Position numbers and translations under genes: made by a program. The notes under the pieces are model-generated. The model worked only from the letters and a program-made list of their open reading frames with translations. It was not told where the DNA came from and ran no database searches. A DNA stretch of 64,000 nt from Anaeramoeba flamelloides (taxonomy: Eukaryota; Metamonada; Anaeramoebidae). The stretch spans positions 3,100,001-3,164,000 of the forward strand of contig JANTQA010000015.1 in the NCBI GenBank assembly GCA_027625915.1, given 5' to 3'. This document shows, in pieces, positions 10,103 to 21,922 of this stretch (position 1 is its first letter; each line of letters starts with the position of its first letter).

Positions 10103-13100
10103 TTATAATCTAAACCAATTCCCCCCCCAAACTCTTTTCTCGAATTGTTTTATTGATATTGGTGTTGAATAAATAAAAGGGATAAAGAATAGCCAGCCAA
10201 AAAATATCAATAAGCAACAAGAAATAATCAAAAGTAAACGGATTTTTTTAAAGTTTGCCAAAAAGATATCCAAAAATATTTCAATTAAGGTGGCTGAAAA
10301 CATGATACCAAAAATCAGTGAAGGGAAATAATGATATAAATAAGCAGATCTATTAATCAAAGCAAAGGGTATCAAATTACAGAAATATCCCATTGAATAA
10401 AAGAATAAATAAGGATAATAATTTTTAATTTTTTTATTAAATCGTGATATTTTTGATAATTTGTTAAATATTAAAGTATTTCTATCGTCCTTTCTTACAA
10501 AGAATATGAATAGTTTATAAAATGCAATTAATATTGCATAAATGCAAAATGACACAAGTAAAAAAAAGACTAAATAATAAACGAATACATTTCCAATGCA
10601 AACGAAAAAGGATTCTTTATTATCATGCATATCGGTTTGTTGCTTTAAATTTTGTTCATTTAATGAATCCCAAAATATTATTGCCTTTGAATTTAATAAA
10701 GGCCATTCTGCCCAAGAGGAAGCAAATATGTGATAAGAAGAAATTCTCATATTTGATTTATTCATTACTTTATTCAGTTCAATTAATGTTTGGAAAAATG
10801 GAAGATATGAAAAATGATCAGAAGGGAAACTAAAATTCTCATTATCAAAATATTTGTTATTAAACAAAGTGCTATGTCTTGAATTTTCACTATTCTTATA
10901 TAAATTAATATTAAAATGGAAATAATAAGAGATTAAAATTATAACCGCTATTGGCAATAAAAAGGCAACACCTCTAAATATTAAATCCTTGACCAAAATC
11001 GACAACTTTCTTTTATTTTGCTTTTGCAGGATAGTTATTTGAAATAATTGAAGAATACCTACAGCCATAAATGTTCCCAGCGTTGTAAGTTTTGTTGAAA
11101 TACCGCACCCCAGAGCTAATCCTGAAAGTGAAAATAAAAGAAATCTTCGGATGGAAAAAGTTGGTGCTTTGAAAGAGCTAGTTGTAAAAAAAATCACTAA
11201 GGAAACAAAAAATAACAAAAATGCATCCATTACGATTATCCTTGATTCAGTGATAATTGAATTTTCAAAAATGATCATTACAGCCCCAAGAATCGAACAT
11301 AGTTTCGAGATTTTGCTGATCCTTAAAGATAAATATAAAATCGTAGGTATTAATGCCGAAATAAATGCTGGTTGGAACCGAAGCTTTAAATAATCATTTG
11401 TGTTATAGTTATCTCCAATCTTTTCATATTCGCTACTATAAGGATCATATCCAAATTGCCGTGCAATAGAAGACATCAATAATTTTGTAAATGGCTAATT
11501 TATATTTAGAATAGTTGGAAAATTAATCTTAAAATTTAATTATTTCCTTTTTTTTTTTTTTTTATTTTTGTAGAGTGAAAATTATTTTTATCCTGTGTGA
11601 CGTTTGGTTTTCAAGAATTCAAAAGAATTGAGTAAAATCTTTGATTTTTCTCTATTTTTTTGAATTATGGAAAATTGCCGTTAGCTTTTCTTGAGTTTTC
11701 TGTTTATTTGTAAAATTAATAGATTTTCGTGAGGTTTTTTTTGAGTTTTCTATTTATTTGTGAAGTGTTCTAGGTTTTCCAAATAAATAGAAAACTCAAA
11801 AAAACCTAATGAAAATCTATTGATTTTACAAATAAAATAGAAAACCTCAAAAAAACCTAGAACACTTAACAGAAAAAACAGAAAACCTCAAGAAAACCTA
11901 GAAAACTTCACAAATAAAAAGAAAATATAAAGAGAGCCACCATTAACTTTTCCAGAATTTAAAAGAATTGAGTAAAATCTATGATTTTTTCCCCATTCTT
12001 TTGAATTATGGAAAAGCAAGGCACTTGACGGAACTCTATATCCATATATGGTACTCTACGGCACTTTTGTTAAGTTTTCTTGAGGTTTTCTGTTTATTTG
12101 GAAAATCTATTGATTTTCGTTCAGCTTTTTTGAGTTTTCTATTTATTTGTGAAGTGTTCTAGGTTTTCTTGAGGTTTTCTATTTTATTTGTAAAATCTTT
12201 TGATTTTCGTGAGGTTTTTTTTACTTTTTGAAAATAAACCGAAAATTTTATAAAATTTTCTGTTTATTTCTAAAGTTCAAAAAAACCTAGAACACTTCAC
12301 AAATAAATAGAAAACTCAAAAAAACCTAGAACACTTTACAGATAAAAAAGAAAACATCAGGAAAAGTGTCATTATGTTTTTTTTACTTTTTGAATACTGG
12401 AAAAGCTAGGCACTCTACGACACGATCCCACAAAAAATGATCCAAGTCTTCAATGATATCAATAATTAACTTTTCTTAAATCACAATTTTTATTTTTACT
12501 TTTGCTTGTTATATTTGAGTATTTATTTAAGCAATTAGTATAATTTCAAAATTTAATTATTTCAAAAATACTTTTGAACAATATTCTTTTCATTGAAATT
12601 GTTTTTTTTCAAAAACGTTTAATTCATTAAAATAATAATTTAGAAGAATGAACAAAATTTAAATTTAAAATATGATTTTACTTTTAACTCTAAAATAATT
12701 AATTCTTAAAAATAAAATAAATAGTCATTTCTGTGTAATTTAATTTATTTTTAATTTATCCCAAAGTATTATGATTTTTAAAATAACAGAGTTCATTTAT
12801 TTTCATTTTTTTAATAAATCCACAATTTTAAAGTAAATATATTTATTTATTTATTTATTTTCATTAAAAAGCCTAGAAGAAGAAAAATAACCATAACTAT
12901 AGTTATAATTTGATTCACAAAATCTCGAAGAAGAGAAATAGTGGCAATTTAGCTTCTTATCTAAAACTGACTTATACTGGGATTAGCTTTGGGAAAATAT
13001 TGTAATAATGATCGGTAAGTGTATCAGCTTCTTACAAGTATGATATTACAAAAACCTTTTCCCTAAACAGATGGTAATATGATGGTGATCTCGAAATTTT

Positions 13101-15836
13101 AACAATGTTCAAGTATTATCTCCATCATCCATTTATCAATTTATTAAAGTATATCGTAATTGAAAGTCAATTATATTAATGCTACATGGTTTAAAGGGTT
13201 TCTGTAACTCTAAAAAATCTATTAAAAATATTATTCAGTATAAATTATTGTATTTTTTACTAATAAATCACAATTAAAAATTTTCATTTTGGAAATGTTT
13301 TTTAAAATTCCTTTTCCCAAATCTAAAAATTATAAAACTCAAAATAATATTATTCCAGTATTTATAAATTCATATTTAGAGCCATCCAAAAGTAGTATTT
13401 TTTTCAATTTTTTTAATTTCAAAGATTATCTCAATAGTAATCAACATAAAAAACTCAAAGACTCATTAAGTTTTGTTTCCTTTTTCTAAGAAATTGTAAC
13501 ATCAATATATTTGCATGATTTGAGAAATAATTTGCCAAAATAATCATTTATTAATTATTTCATCTTTAATTATTTAATTTTTTTAGTAACTTATGAACAT
13601 TTCAAGACAAATTTAAACAATATTTTTCAACTTTAAAGTTTGAATATTGCCAACTCAACCTTTAAATTTATGTCTCGAAATGCAACTTTTTTTCTAAAAA
13701 TTTTAAGTTTTCTACAAATACAAGAATAATTTTTAATTGAGGAGATCAACAAATAGTGCTATTTGAGCAATCGAATTTGTATAGGAATCTGAACTATGGT
13801 TCATACAATGAAAACATATTTTAATTTTAGATTTCTACATTTAGACGGTATTCCCTTAAGAGATTACTATTCCTGTTAAACAAAAAATTGTTTGATTTAT
13901 TTGACAATATTGAAAAATATTAGTATTATTTTCAGAAGAATAGTTATAACCAATTAAATTTTCAAACAATTTAAAAATTTTAATCAGAAACTGTATTATT
14001 TTTTAATATGAACTTTCGATTTTACCAAATAAAAATTTTTGGAGATATTTGGGAATTTTATAAGTTTTTCCTCAAAATTCAAAATTAATTTTTTTATTCT
14101 AAAAATGATTTCAATTGTTATAACGATTCTTGTGAATAAGACCAAAAAATTTGTTCAAAAAAATTTTGAAAATTATTTTACAATTTTGAAAATGAGAAAA
14201 TGCCTTTTTTCAAACTTTTAAGAATAAAAATTTTTTACTTTAATAAGATCTTAATTTCATTGATAAACTTTTGTTAAAATTCTATCAAATTTTCGTTTAT
14301 TTAATCACTTATACCTAAATTAGTTTTATTGGCTGAGATTTGAATTGAAATATAAAAATTAAAAAATAATAACAAAATAAAAAATTTTATATCTAAATCA
14401 AGACGTTCCAACATAAAAATGAAACTATTATGTTTCCCCATTTTCAAGAATTTAGTTAATTGTTAATAAAAATAATAGGTTTTTTTTTTCGTTTTATATT
14501 GATAAATATATTGAATTTTGGATTTCAAAAAATAAACTTCAATCAATTAATTATTTAGATGGGGTTAACTCTTCCATTTCATAAATCAAAACAACAAATT
14601 ACAAAAAAAACAATTTGTGAATTTCAAGATCTTTACAATATTTCATTTTATTTTTAAAAAATACTGTTCCCTGAGGGATGGAGGTTCCAAACGAATCCTA
14701 AATATAAAATATAAAAGCTAATTATTTAAGTTAATTAAGATTTTTGAGATATTTTATTGAAAGATTAAAACTAATTTTTTTGGACAAAAAGGGAGTTTAT
14801 TGAAGTTTTTTTGGTTTTTATTTTTTGTTCTACTCTAAAACTTGACTTAGAAATACAACTAAGAAGATATTAATCCAATTAGTTTTTCATTGTAGAACAG
14901 TTACTCGCACAAGTATTAATTATTCAATAACATTTAATACAGTCCCCATAAACCAATACCACTCTTAATTATGGCTCTGTAGTAAGTGGATATTTTTAAT
15001 TGAACAAAAAATAAAAACGAAAACAAACCACATTGCTTTTGCTAAAATATAATTTATTTTAATCTTTGGAGAAAGGATAGTCTGAACATTTACTTAAATG
15101 AAAGGACAGCATTTGTGATTTCTGTGTTCAGAATTCATTTAGAACTTAGCCCTTAAAATATTGTCTTTGAATTTTGTTTGTAAAAAATGAAAAGATGAAG
15201 TGAAAATTTTTCCCCATTTATAATACAACAAAAAGTAGGCAAAATGACATAAAGAAAGGAGGTAAAAATTGGTCGTTCTCGGTATTTGTGGTTTTTGTGG
15301 CTCTATAAATGTTGACTTTTTAGAGGAGTTGAGTAACCTTTGTGCATGCGACAATTTTTTTAAAAGAATTGTGATGTAAATAATGATTTCCAAAAAAAAA
15401 GAAAAGAAAAAGAAAAAAGTAATTTCTGAACAATTCCAACAACGAATTATTATTCTTGTCATTAAGAATTGAAAAAATCAGTGTACTTGTACTTGATCGA
15501 TTTCTGTTTAAGAATAAAAAATCAAAAATGGAAAAGTAAAAGAATAAATTAAAAAAAGGAATTTTACTGGGTGTATATCATAAACATAATTCCCACGAAG
15601 ATAGTCGTCAACAAAAGATCCAAAGTGAACTATTTAAATTAGGTATTACGAGTTTAATTCTTTTTGTCAATGTATAGATTGAGATAACAAGCGGAGAAAA
15701 TATTACCTTCATCAAAGGAAACTTTAGGGGGTTGTGACAGCCTCCAAAAACGTGTAAAAAAGGAGAGAATTAAAATAAGAACCAAAACAAGATAATCTCT
15801 TCGATCAAGTTTTGATTGTTGGATTGGTAGTTTCAT
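10103..15836 (-). CDS. Protein O-mannosyltransferase (GT39, PMT family) lacking the MIR domain (3 exons)
   Basis: Exons (minus): 15836-15707, 15629-15568, 11494-10103; 527 aa. Exon 1 ends GATGAAG at a GTAATA donor. Exon 2 restores FDEVHFGSFVDDYLRGNYVY and ends ...DIHP at GTAAAA. Exon 3 continues PFTKLL after TTAG. The result is the canonical PMT N-terminus FDEVHFG...Y..DVHPPL, with the first-luminal-loop acidic pair at D42-E43. Further support: ESRIIVMDAFLLFF, HIFASSWAEWPLL, and YHYFPSLIFGIMF in the C-terminal four-helix region. PMTs sit in the ER membrane and transfer mannose from dolichyl-phosphate mannose to Ser/Thr. Typical eukaryotic PMTs are about 750-900 aa with a luminal MIR domain; here only about 60 residues lie in that loop, as in bacterial PMTs. 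Family is confident; substrate range unknown. Confidence 0.9.
11495..15567 (-). other. 4.07 kb intron 2 of the PMT gene
   Basis: Bounded by donor GTAAAA (15567-15562, minus) and acceptor TTAG (ending 11495), phase 0 on both sides. It contains hairpin array I near its 3' end and a relic of MITE M1 at about 15,195-15,230. Small frames at 13,289-13,489, 14,039-14,221 and 15,139-15,462 show no family signature. The latter two are AT-driven. Confidence 0.8.
11606..12425. repeat. Hairpin array I (inside PMT intron 2)
   Basis: Two A hairpins (11608-11674 and 11948-12015). A long B/C foldback of about 68-base arms spans 11692-11760 and 11782-11850 around the loop TGAAGTGTTCTAGG. Further B arms lie at about 12,210-12,290. 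Linker D copies (GGTACTCTACGGCAC, AGGCACTCTACGACAC) are at about 12,050-12,064 and 12,408-12,423. Nearly every base belongs to one arm of a palindrome. Confidence 0.85.
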
Positions 15837-16776
15837 CGTAATTGTGAGATTTTTTGTTGTCGGGTTTTTTGATTAAAAGAAAAAAAAAAAAAAGGTATTT
15901 CGGTAAAAAAATGGTTTCCAAAAACAAATTTTTTTGTACAAGTTTAAGGAAGACTGATTTCTTGAAATTAAATCTGTTTTTTTGTTGAACGAAAAGAAAA
16001 ATTGGTATTTAAATGTCTTTTTCATTTTACAATCTCCAATATTTTCCGATTAAAAACACAAAATATACAGTCAATTTTTAAAAATGTTTTTTATCACATA
16101 AGCAGAAACAATCAAAAGATCTTTACACTACAATTGACCATCCTCCTGAGAAGGTGATCAATTTCAATTTGTAATATTCTTGGAAAAAGGATCATGAACA
16201 ACACTCCCCTTAATTTAACCGTTGAGGTTGGTTCACTTTTTTAAAGGATTTTTTTTTTCTGTTCAATAATTTTTTTTTCATTTAAATATGACCAATTTAA
16301 AAAAATAAATCAAAGATCTCAATTTAGATTGTTGGGATTGGAATTTTTAACAAAATAGTTTAATAAAAAAAGCTAAAGAGATTAATCTTGAACCTTATAA
16401 AAATAAGTTCAATTCAAAAATAGGTTGCAACAAATGACAGTTAATATATACTCAAAAGCTGTTATGTACCAAATAAAACATTTTTTGTTATTATGTTAAA
16501 GGGTTTTTTCTATTCTTTAAACTAACTCTGGGTGGAAATTTTATGGTTTTTTAGACATATTTATGTTTTTTTTTAAAAATTTTGTTTGAAATCTGACATA
16601 AGATTTTTCTATACAAAAATGAAATTTGTATTTAAAAATTTGTAAAATTTTCCTTTTGTTTCTTATTTATTTTTGTCTTTTTGTTGAAATTTTGTTACCA
16701 AAGATGTTACTTACATGAAGAAAAGCCTTAAGTGAATCATGAAAAAATCAATTTAAAATAAAAGTTTAGTTAGATT
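15837..16776. other. 5' flank of PMT, no gene
   Basis: Upstream of the minus-strand PMT start. No reading frame, repeat copy or promoter motif was recognised. Confidence 0.45.
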
Positions 16777-17240
16777 TCTGGAAAAAAAGTGAAACCAGGA
16801 AAAAAAAGTTAAACACAGTTTTTAATTGGGAACATTTCGGAAAACGAAAACTAAGATCAATTAATAAAAGAATAAATAAATACATAAAGAAGAAAGGAAA
16901 GATTCAATACAATAACCAGTTTTTATCAATATTATCTTTTTGTATAGGTTTTTATTTGATTAATCAATTATTAAAAATTTGTTCAAAAAATTAGCTATTT
17001 TTGCGATCTCCAAAAATACACAATTTCAATTTCGATACGAAAGAAGATTTAATTTGTTTTTGTTGGTTTGATTGGAAATAATACAATATATTATTATTTG
17101 AAGTTAATTTTTTTCTTCTTTTTATTTGATTTTATTTTTCATTTTCAGATTTCTGTGATTTCAGGTTTCTGTGATTCTATTAATCTTCACATTTAAAAGT
17201 TGGTTGGAGCTATTTTTCCCTGTTTCACTTTTTTTCCAGA
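16777..17240. mobile_element. Inverted-repeat element, about 464 bp
   Basis: Begins TCTGGAAAAAAAGTGAAACC and ends GTTTCACTTTTTTTCCAGA, its complement, with about 24 paired bases. The interior is non-coding and contains TTTCTGTGATT repeats near 17,152-17,178. No second copy was seen, and the target duplication is unclear. Confidence 0.55.
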
Positions 17241-17630
17241 ACAATTACCTATTATAAACTATTAAAGTATAATAGGAAGTCGCAATAAGTTGTGAATAGA
17301 GTTTCCATAAATTTATTTATTTAAGGATTAGTAGAAAAAAAAAAAAAAATTGTTTTGATGAATCATTTTTAGAAAACAAGATCTCAGAATATATGATAAA
17401 TGTACTCCAATGAAAAATAACTGATTATTTTAGATATAACATCATACACATTCAAAGAACAAGAAATAATTTTTTCTTTTTAATATGTGAATTTTTATTT
17501 TTCAAATTTGTTTGAATAAAAGTGTACACAATTTATATAAATTTAAAAAGGTTATGAAAATTCATAAGAAAAAAAAATAAAAATTATATCATTATCATAT
17601 TTTTTTTAATAAATTTGTTCATTAAATAGT

Positions 17631-17817
17631 CAGTTCCACTTACAAGACACAAACTTTCACCATAATTTAAGTCATAAAAAAACCTCAAATTAAAGTATAT
17701 TTCTGGAATTTTTTTTTACATAAATTATTTTACTTAAATCTGAATTTTCTTCCCTAATTTGAGTTTTTTTTTGTTACTTAAAATTCATTGAAAGTCTGTG
17801 TCTTAAAAGAGGAACTT
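17631..17817. mobile_element. MITE family M2, copy 1
   Basis: Starts CAGTTCCACTTACAAGACAC and ends GTGTCTTAAAAGAGGAACTT; the two are complementary with a few mismatches. Related copies lie at 42,984-43,173 and 58,857-59,052. Non-coding. Confidence 0.75.
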
Positions 17818-18580
17818 ACAGTAGACACCTCTCCTAAATATATGCAATTATCATATGATGTTAGATAATGTATTCATGCCAAATTTTGTTGGTTTAATAC
17901 TTTTATAATTTAAAATTTCTTTTATATACTCTTATTTTAATGAAGCCTTTCTCTTTTCCTTTTTGAATAATACGAAATATAAAAAGGATTTTTTTTTATT
18001 ATTTATATTTATTTCGGAATCTTGAGATTATATTGTTAATTTGATTTCCTCTTTTTGCCTTTTTTTTTAAGTATTTGGGTGTGGGTGTTCATTAGATGGA
18101 TAAAACATTATAAGAAATGGTAATATAGATTATGATCAGTTCTTAAACTAACTAAATTTTACTTGAATATAGTGGAGCAACTTAAACTAAAGACTTAATC
18201 AAATGAAAATATTGATGAAGACTAAATATACCTACATACAAATCCTTTCCAGAATATACTCGAATTAGGTTAATACCCAAAAGATGTATCATCTACTAGG
18301 TTTTGTAAAAAAAGATTTGTGTAACTTTTAAAAAATAAATAAAAAAGCTCCAAAAAAAAAAAAAAAAAAAAAAAGCAAAGCAGCTTAATAGAAAAGTTGA
18401 AAACCCAAATTCTAATACTAAAATACAAGTACTTTATAGAAATAGCCTATCTATAAAGTTATACTTTAAAAATTAATAAAGTAAGATATTTCATTTGGTC
18501 TATTATGTTTCACATCTTTAAACCATCCTTATTTAAATAAATACATGAATGGATATCTAGAAATTTTGACATAAAAAAAA
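17818..18580. other. Intergenic, no gene
   Basis: AT-rich with an A run of about 25 at 18,350-18,374. No coding or RNA signal. Confidence 0.45.
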
Positions 18581-18898
18581 AAACAGCCACCAACCAAATC
18601 AACACTTATGGTGATAAAATTTTTTTTCAATAAGTTTTTACTTATTTTTTTATTATTTTTTTTTACCCCTTTTTTGTGGTTCCATGTTTTTATTTCTCTT
18701 TTTCTTGTCTTTAGTTGAACAATAAATTAATTTCTTTTCATTTTTTATAGAAAAAGCTATATTATAAGAGTTATAATCTTCCTTAAATTATAGCCATGAT
18801 AAAAATTTTCTAAATATAAGTTTAGGAATTAGGGAAGTGTTGATCTTGCCTACAATTTTACCAGGATAAAGAACTCTAAATACAAATTTTGTCTTTCA
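18581..18898 (-). repeat. Module X next to hairpin array II
   Basis: ACCAACCAAATCAACACTTA to the array edge. Same order and spacing (about 310 bases) as 58,380-58,655, and, on the opposite strand, 27,890-28,115. Landmarks are TTTTTATTTCTCTTTTTCTT and AAATTATAGCCATGAT. Similarity is moderate. Confidence 0.5.
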
Positions 18899-19605
18899 GG
18901 AAGTGCTGTAAAGTGCTGTAGAGTGGTTAGGTTTTATTGGGGTTTTCTAATTTATTGGGAAACTCTCTTGATTTTCGTTAGATTTTTTTGAGTTTTCGAA
19001 ATAAACTGAAAATTTATCAAAATTTTCTGTTTATTTCAAAAAGTAAAAAAAACCTAGAACACTTCACAATTAATATAGAAAACTCAAAAAAACCTAACGA
19101 AAATCTATTGATTCTACTAATAAATAGAAAACTCAAGAATATTTAACTGCGCTTTTTCAGAATTTTGAAGAATAGAGTAAATTCATAGATTTTACTCAAT
19201 TCTTTTCCATTCTGGAAAAGCAAAAGATGATTTTTTCTTTTAATTTTTGAAATATTTCAGAATTTTTCTTTTGATTTCTTAAATTGAAAAAAAACCTAAC
19301 GAAAAGTGTCCATAGAGTGCCGTAGAGTGCTGAGGTTTTCTTGAGATTTTCTGTTTAAACAGAAAAGTTTTGAATAAATTTTCAGTTTATTTCTCAAAGT
19401 AAAAATAAAACGAACTGCAATTTTCTTTAGAGTGCTGTAGAGTGCCTAGCTTTTCCAGAATTCAAAAGAATAGAGAAAAATCTGAAATTTTACTCAATAG
19501 CTTTAAATTCTGGACAACTTCACGAAGATTTTTTTTAATTCTTTTTTTTGTTTCGAAAATCTCAAAAATTTTCTGTTTATTACAAAAATTAAAAAAAAAC
19601 CTAAC
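18899..19605. repeat. Hairpin array II
   Basis: Opens with tandem AAGTGCTGTA linkers, then B hairpins (about 18,975-19,060, 19,233-19,305 and 19,520-19,605), A hairpins at 19,152-19,220 and 19,450-19,517, and linkers GTAGAGTGCTGTAGAGTGCC between them. It lies between genes. Confidence 0.85.
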
Positions 19606-20154
19606 AACAAATAGGAGATAATCTTTTGAAATTTCAAGAAATTTAATAAATATTATAAAAAAAAAAAATATATATGATCTTTTTTTTTCTGATCTTCAGA
19701 GATGCAATATTAAATTTATTTTTATTGTATTTTTCAAATTAGATTTAAGGTTCCATCTTGTTTGTTCATTAAAGTCTCAGAAATTTACTAAAAGTAAGAT
19801 TTCTAAATATTTCAAATGTTTTGAAAGTTTTCTTATTCTTTTTCAAATCGAATATAAATTTAAAGAATGAGAGATTTGGAAATTTTCTGAATGAAAATTA
19901 ATTGGGAAAAATAAACTCTTTTAAAAATGAAAACTCTTATTTCTCTAAAGTTGATAAAAGAAGTTTTTTTATCAAGTTTAATTGGATCTTTGTGAAAATA
20001 TGTATCTCTATTACCCTTGGTGAAAAAAAAAAAAAAATAAGAGTTACTAGTCCCTTAAAATTTATTTTTAGTTTCATTTTATTTATCTTCAAAAATGTTC
20101 TCGTATGGAAAGAAATATCCAACAAAATGCGAGTAAAGAAAAGAAAAAGTCTTT
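19606..20154. other. 3' flank of NIP7, no gene
   Basis: Low-complexity; open frames on both strands around 19,902-20,212 are mutual shadows without family signatures. Confidence 0.45.
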
Positions 20155-20698
20155 TTAAATTAAAGTAGCTTCTTCTCTTAAATATTGGCCAATATCTTCC
20201 TGGTGAAAGCAAACAATGGCTTCTGGTTCGAGGTTTCTACATTCAAAGGTACTTCTAGCAACCCTTCCAAAGCCAAGAGGTATATCCGACATTGAAAAGA
20301 CAACCACTCCTTGATACTGTGGGGTATTTTCGCTGATCCTTCCAAGACCTGCTTTTAAAATATGGTTTCCATAAAGAAAACTGAGTTCTGCTGAAGGTTT
20401 TACCCACACTTTATATAAGGCATATTGAGAAAGGAGATCCTTGAATTTTGAATTGTTGGTGTAGGATTGACGAATTTGTTTATTAAGGTTTAATAGCGTT
20501 TCAATAAGAAAAAAGATAAATTTAGTTGTTGTTTGTTAGGTGAGACGTTAGTTGATTTTTTTTAATGTTTGCAATTGAAAAATTCATGCTTATCATTCTT
20601 CTTGATACAGAAGAAATGAACAGGAAAAGCACCTTTCAAATATAGGAGGAACTTAAATGAGAAAGAAAAAAAGAAATGAAAGATAAAGGATCAATTCA

Positions 20699-20735
<37 letters not shown>

Positions 20736-21002
20736 CAATTTTACTAAACAAGTAATACGTAATCGAAACTTTTTAGATTTTGTGAATTTCCCAAAGCAAG
20801 TCCCAAAGGAAACCAATTTTTTACGTGAAAAAGCTGAAGCCTTTCTCATTAAACTTTCTTTTACATAATAAACCCTTTCGCGGTGTAGCCTAAAAATATA
20901 AGTTTCATCAGATCTTTTCAAAAGTCTTTTGATATTCTTGCCAATGTATTCTGAGAGTTTTTCAAAAAAAATTTTTGTTTCTTCTTTTGTTAAAGGTCTC
21001 AT
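20155..21002 (-). CDS. NIP7: 60S ribosome biogenesis protein NIP7 (2 exons)
   Basis: Exon 1 (21002-20745) starts [16 protein letters not shown] and ends FRLRITCL at a GTAAAA donor. Exon 2 (20439-20155) begins after AAG with [20 protein letters not shown]. Joined, it reads [15 protein letters not shown], colinear with human TALDYLAPYAKYKVW. The protein is 180 aa, the same length as the human and yeast proteins. The N-terminal NIP7 domain occupies about residues 1-92; the C-terminal PUA domain contains [16 protein letters not shown] and [21 protein letters not shown]7 binds RNA and acts in 27S pre-rRNA processing and 60S assembly in the nucleolus. The acceptor AAG is less usual than TAG, but no other AG gives the conserved join. 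The 305-base intron contains an uninterrupted T run (minus strand) of about 31 starting some 10 bases after the donor. Confidence 0.95.
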
Positions 21003-21203
21003 TAAATTTGAATTTGAGAATTTGATCTTTGTTCAAGGTTTTTAAAAAAAATGATTTTGATAAATGGAAATTCTGTTCTCTTCAAAGACAATTATCTTTG
21101 TTAAAGTTATAAGGAACTTGAGTAGCCCTAGGTTAGGCAATACAGAAAGTGGTATGTAATAGAAAGTTACAGAAAATAAATGTTCGAAAGTTCAATGGTA
21201 TTC

Positions 21204-21430
21204 TTATTTCCACTTAAAAAAAAGAATAATTTTTAGTTCACATTCCAAAATATTTTTCAAGTTCTTGAAGTGAAGAAAATCCAAAGATTTTAAAAAACCA
21301 AAATCTTTTAGAAATGATATATTTTTAGACAACAAATTATATATCCTGAATTCACTCAAAGACCAAATTTTTGTCCTGCTAATTTGATTGTAGCAATCAT
21401 AATTAATATTCATTTTGGAAATTGAAAGAA
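21204..21430 (-). repeat. Dispersed repeat R3, copy 2 (reversed)
   Basis: Complement of 3352-3575 with long matches including CAAAATGAATATTAATTATG and TTTGGAATGTGAACTAAAAA. It lies just upstream of NIP7. An open frame of 78 codons covers it, beginning upstream of the shared ATG. Confidence 0.7.
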
Positions 21431-21754
21431 AAAGTATCATTTATTAATTGTATAGTAACAGGAGTTAAAAACATATTGAGATATTAATCAACAATAAATT
21501 ATTGAGTTTTTACAAGAAGATCCTATTTTAAAAATGTCATTTTTTGGGTTTTTTATATCACTTTTCCACAGTTATATGATCGAAAATAAAAATTACTAGT
21601 ATTCTAGTTATTAAAAATGAATATTGAGAAATCTTGAAAACTAATAGTTTTTTAATTTTCAAGATTTAAACCAAATTATTGACATAAAAGCAAAAGATTA
21701 ATTACTTTAGTTTCTTTTCTGAATAGCAAGTTGTACTTTCAGCTGATTTTCTTG

Positions 21755-21922
21755 ACTGGTATTTGAATTAAAAATGGGAAAAATTTTTCATTTCATTTTC
21801 AATTTCCTTTTTCAAAGAGATACACAAATTACAACCGACTTCTTAGTGAACTCTTTTTTACTAAAAGATAAATCTGGAAAAGGAAGTTATAATTATTTCC
21901 TGTTTCTAATTCAAATATCAGT
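21755..21922 (+). mobile_element. MITE family M1, copy 2
   Basis: Left end ACTGGTATTTGAATTAAAAA, right end CTAATTCAAATATCAGT, complementary. The interior CATTTTCAATTTCCTTTTTC and ACACAAATTACAACCGACTT match copy 1. Confidence 0.7.

Noticed and set aside
10522-11393. Plus-strand frames opposite PMT exon 3
   Set aside because: Antisense shadows; no domain features.
15139-15462. 107-codon minus frame within PMT intron 2
   Set aside because: Phe/Lys-rich, contains a relic of MITE M1, and lies inside a well-supported intron.
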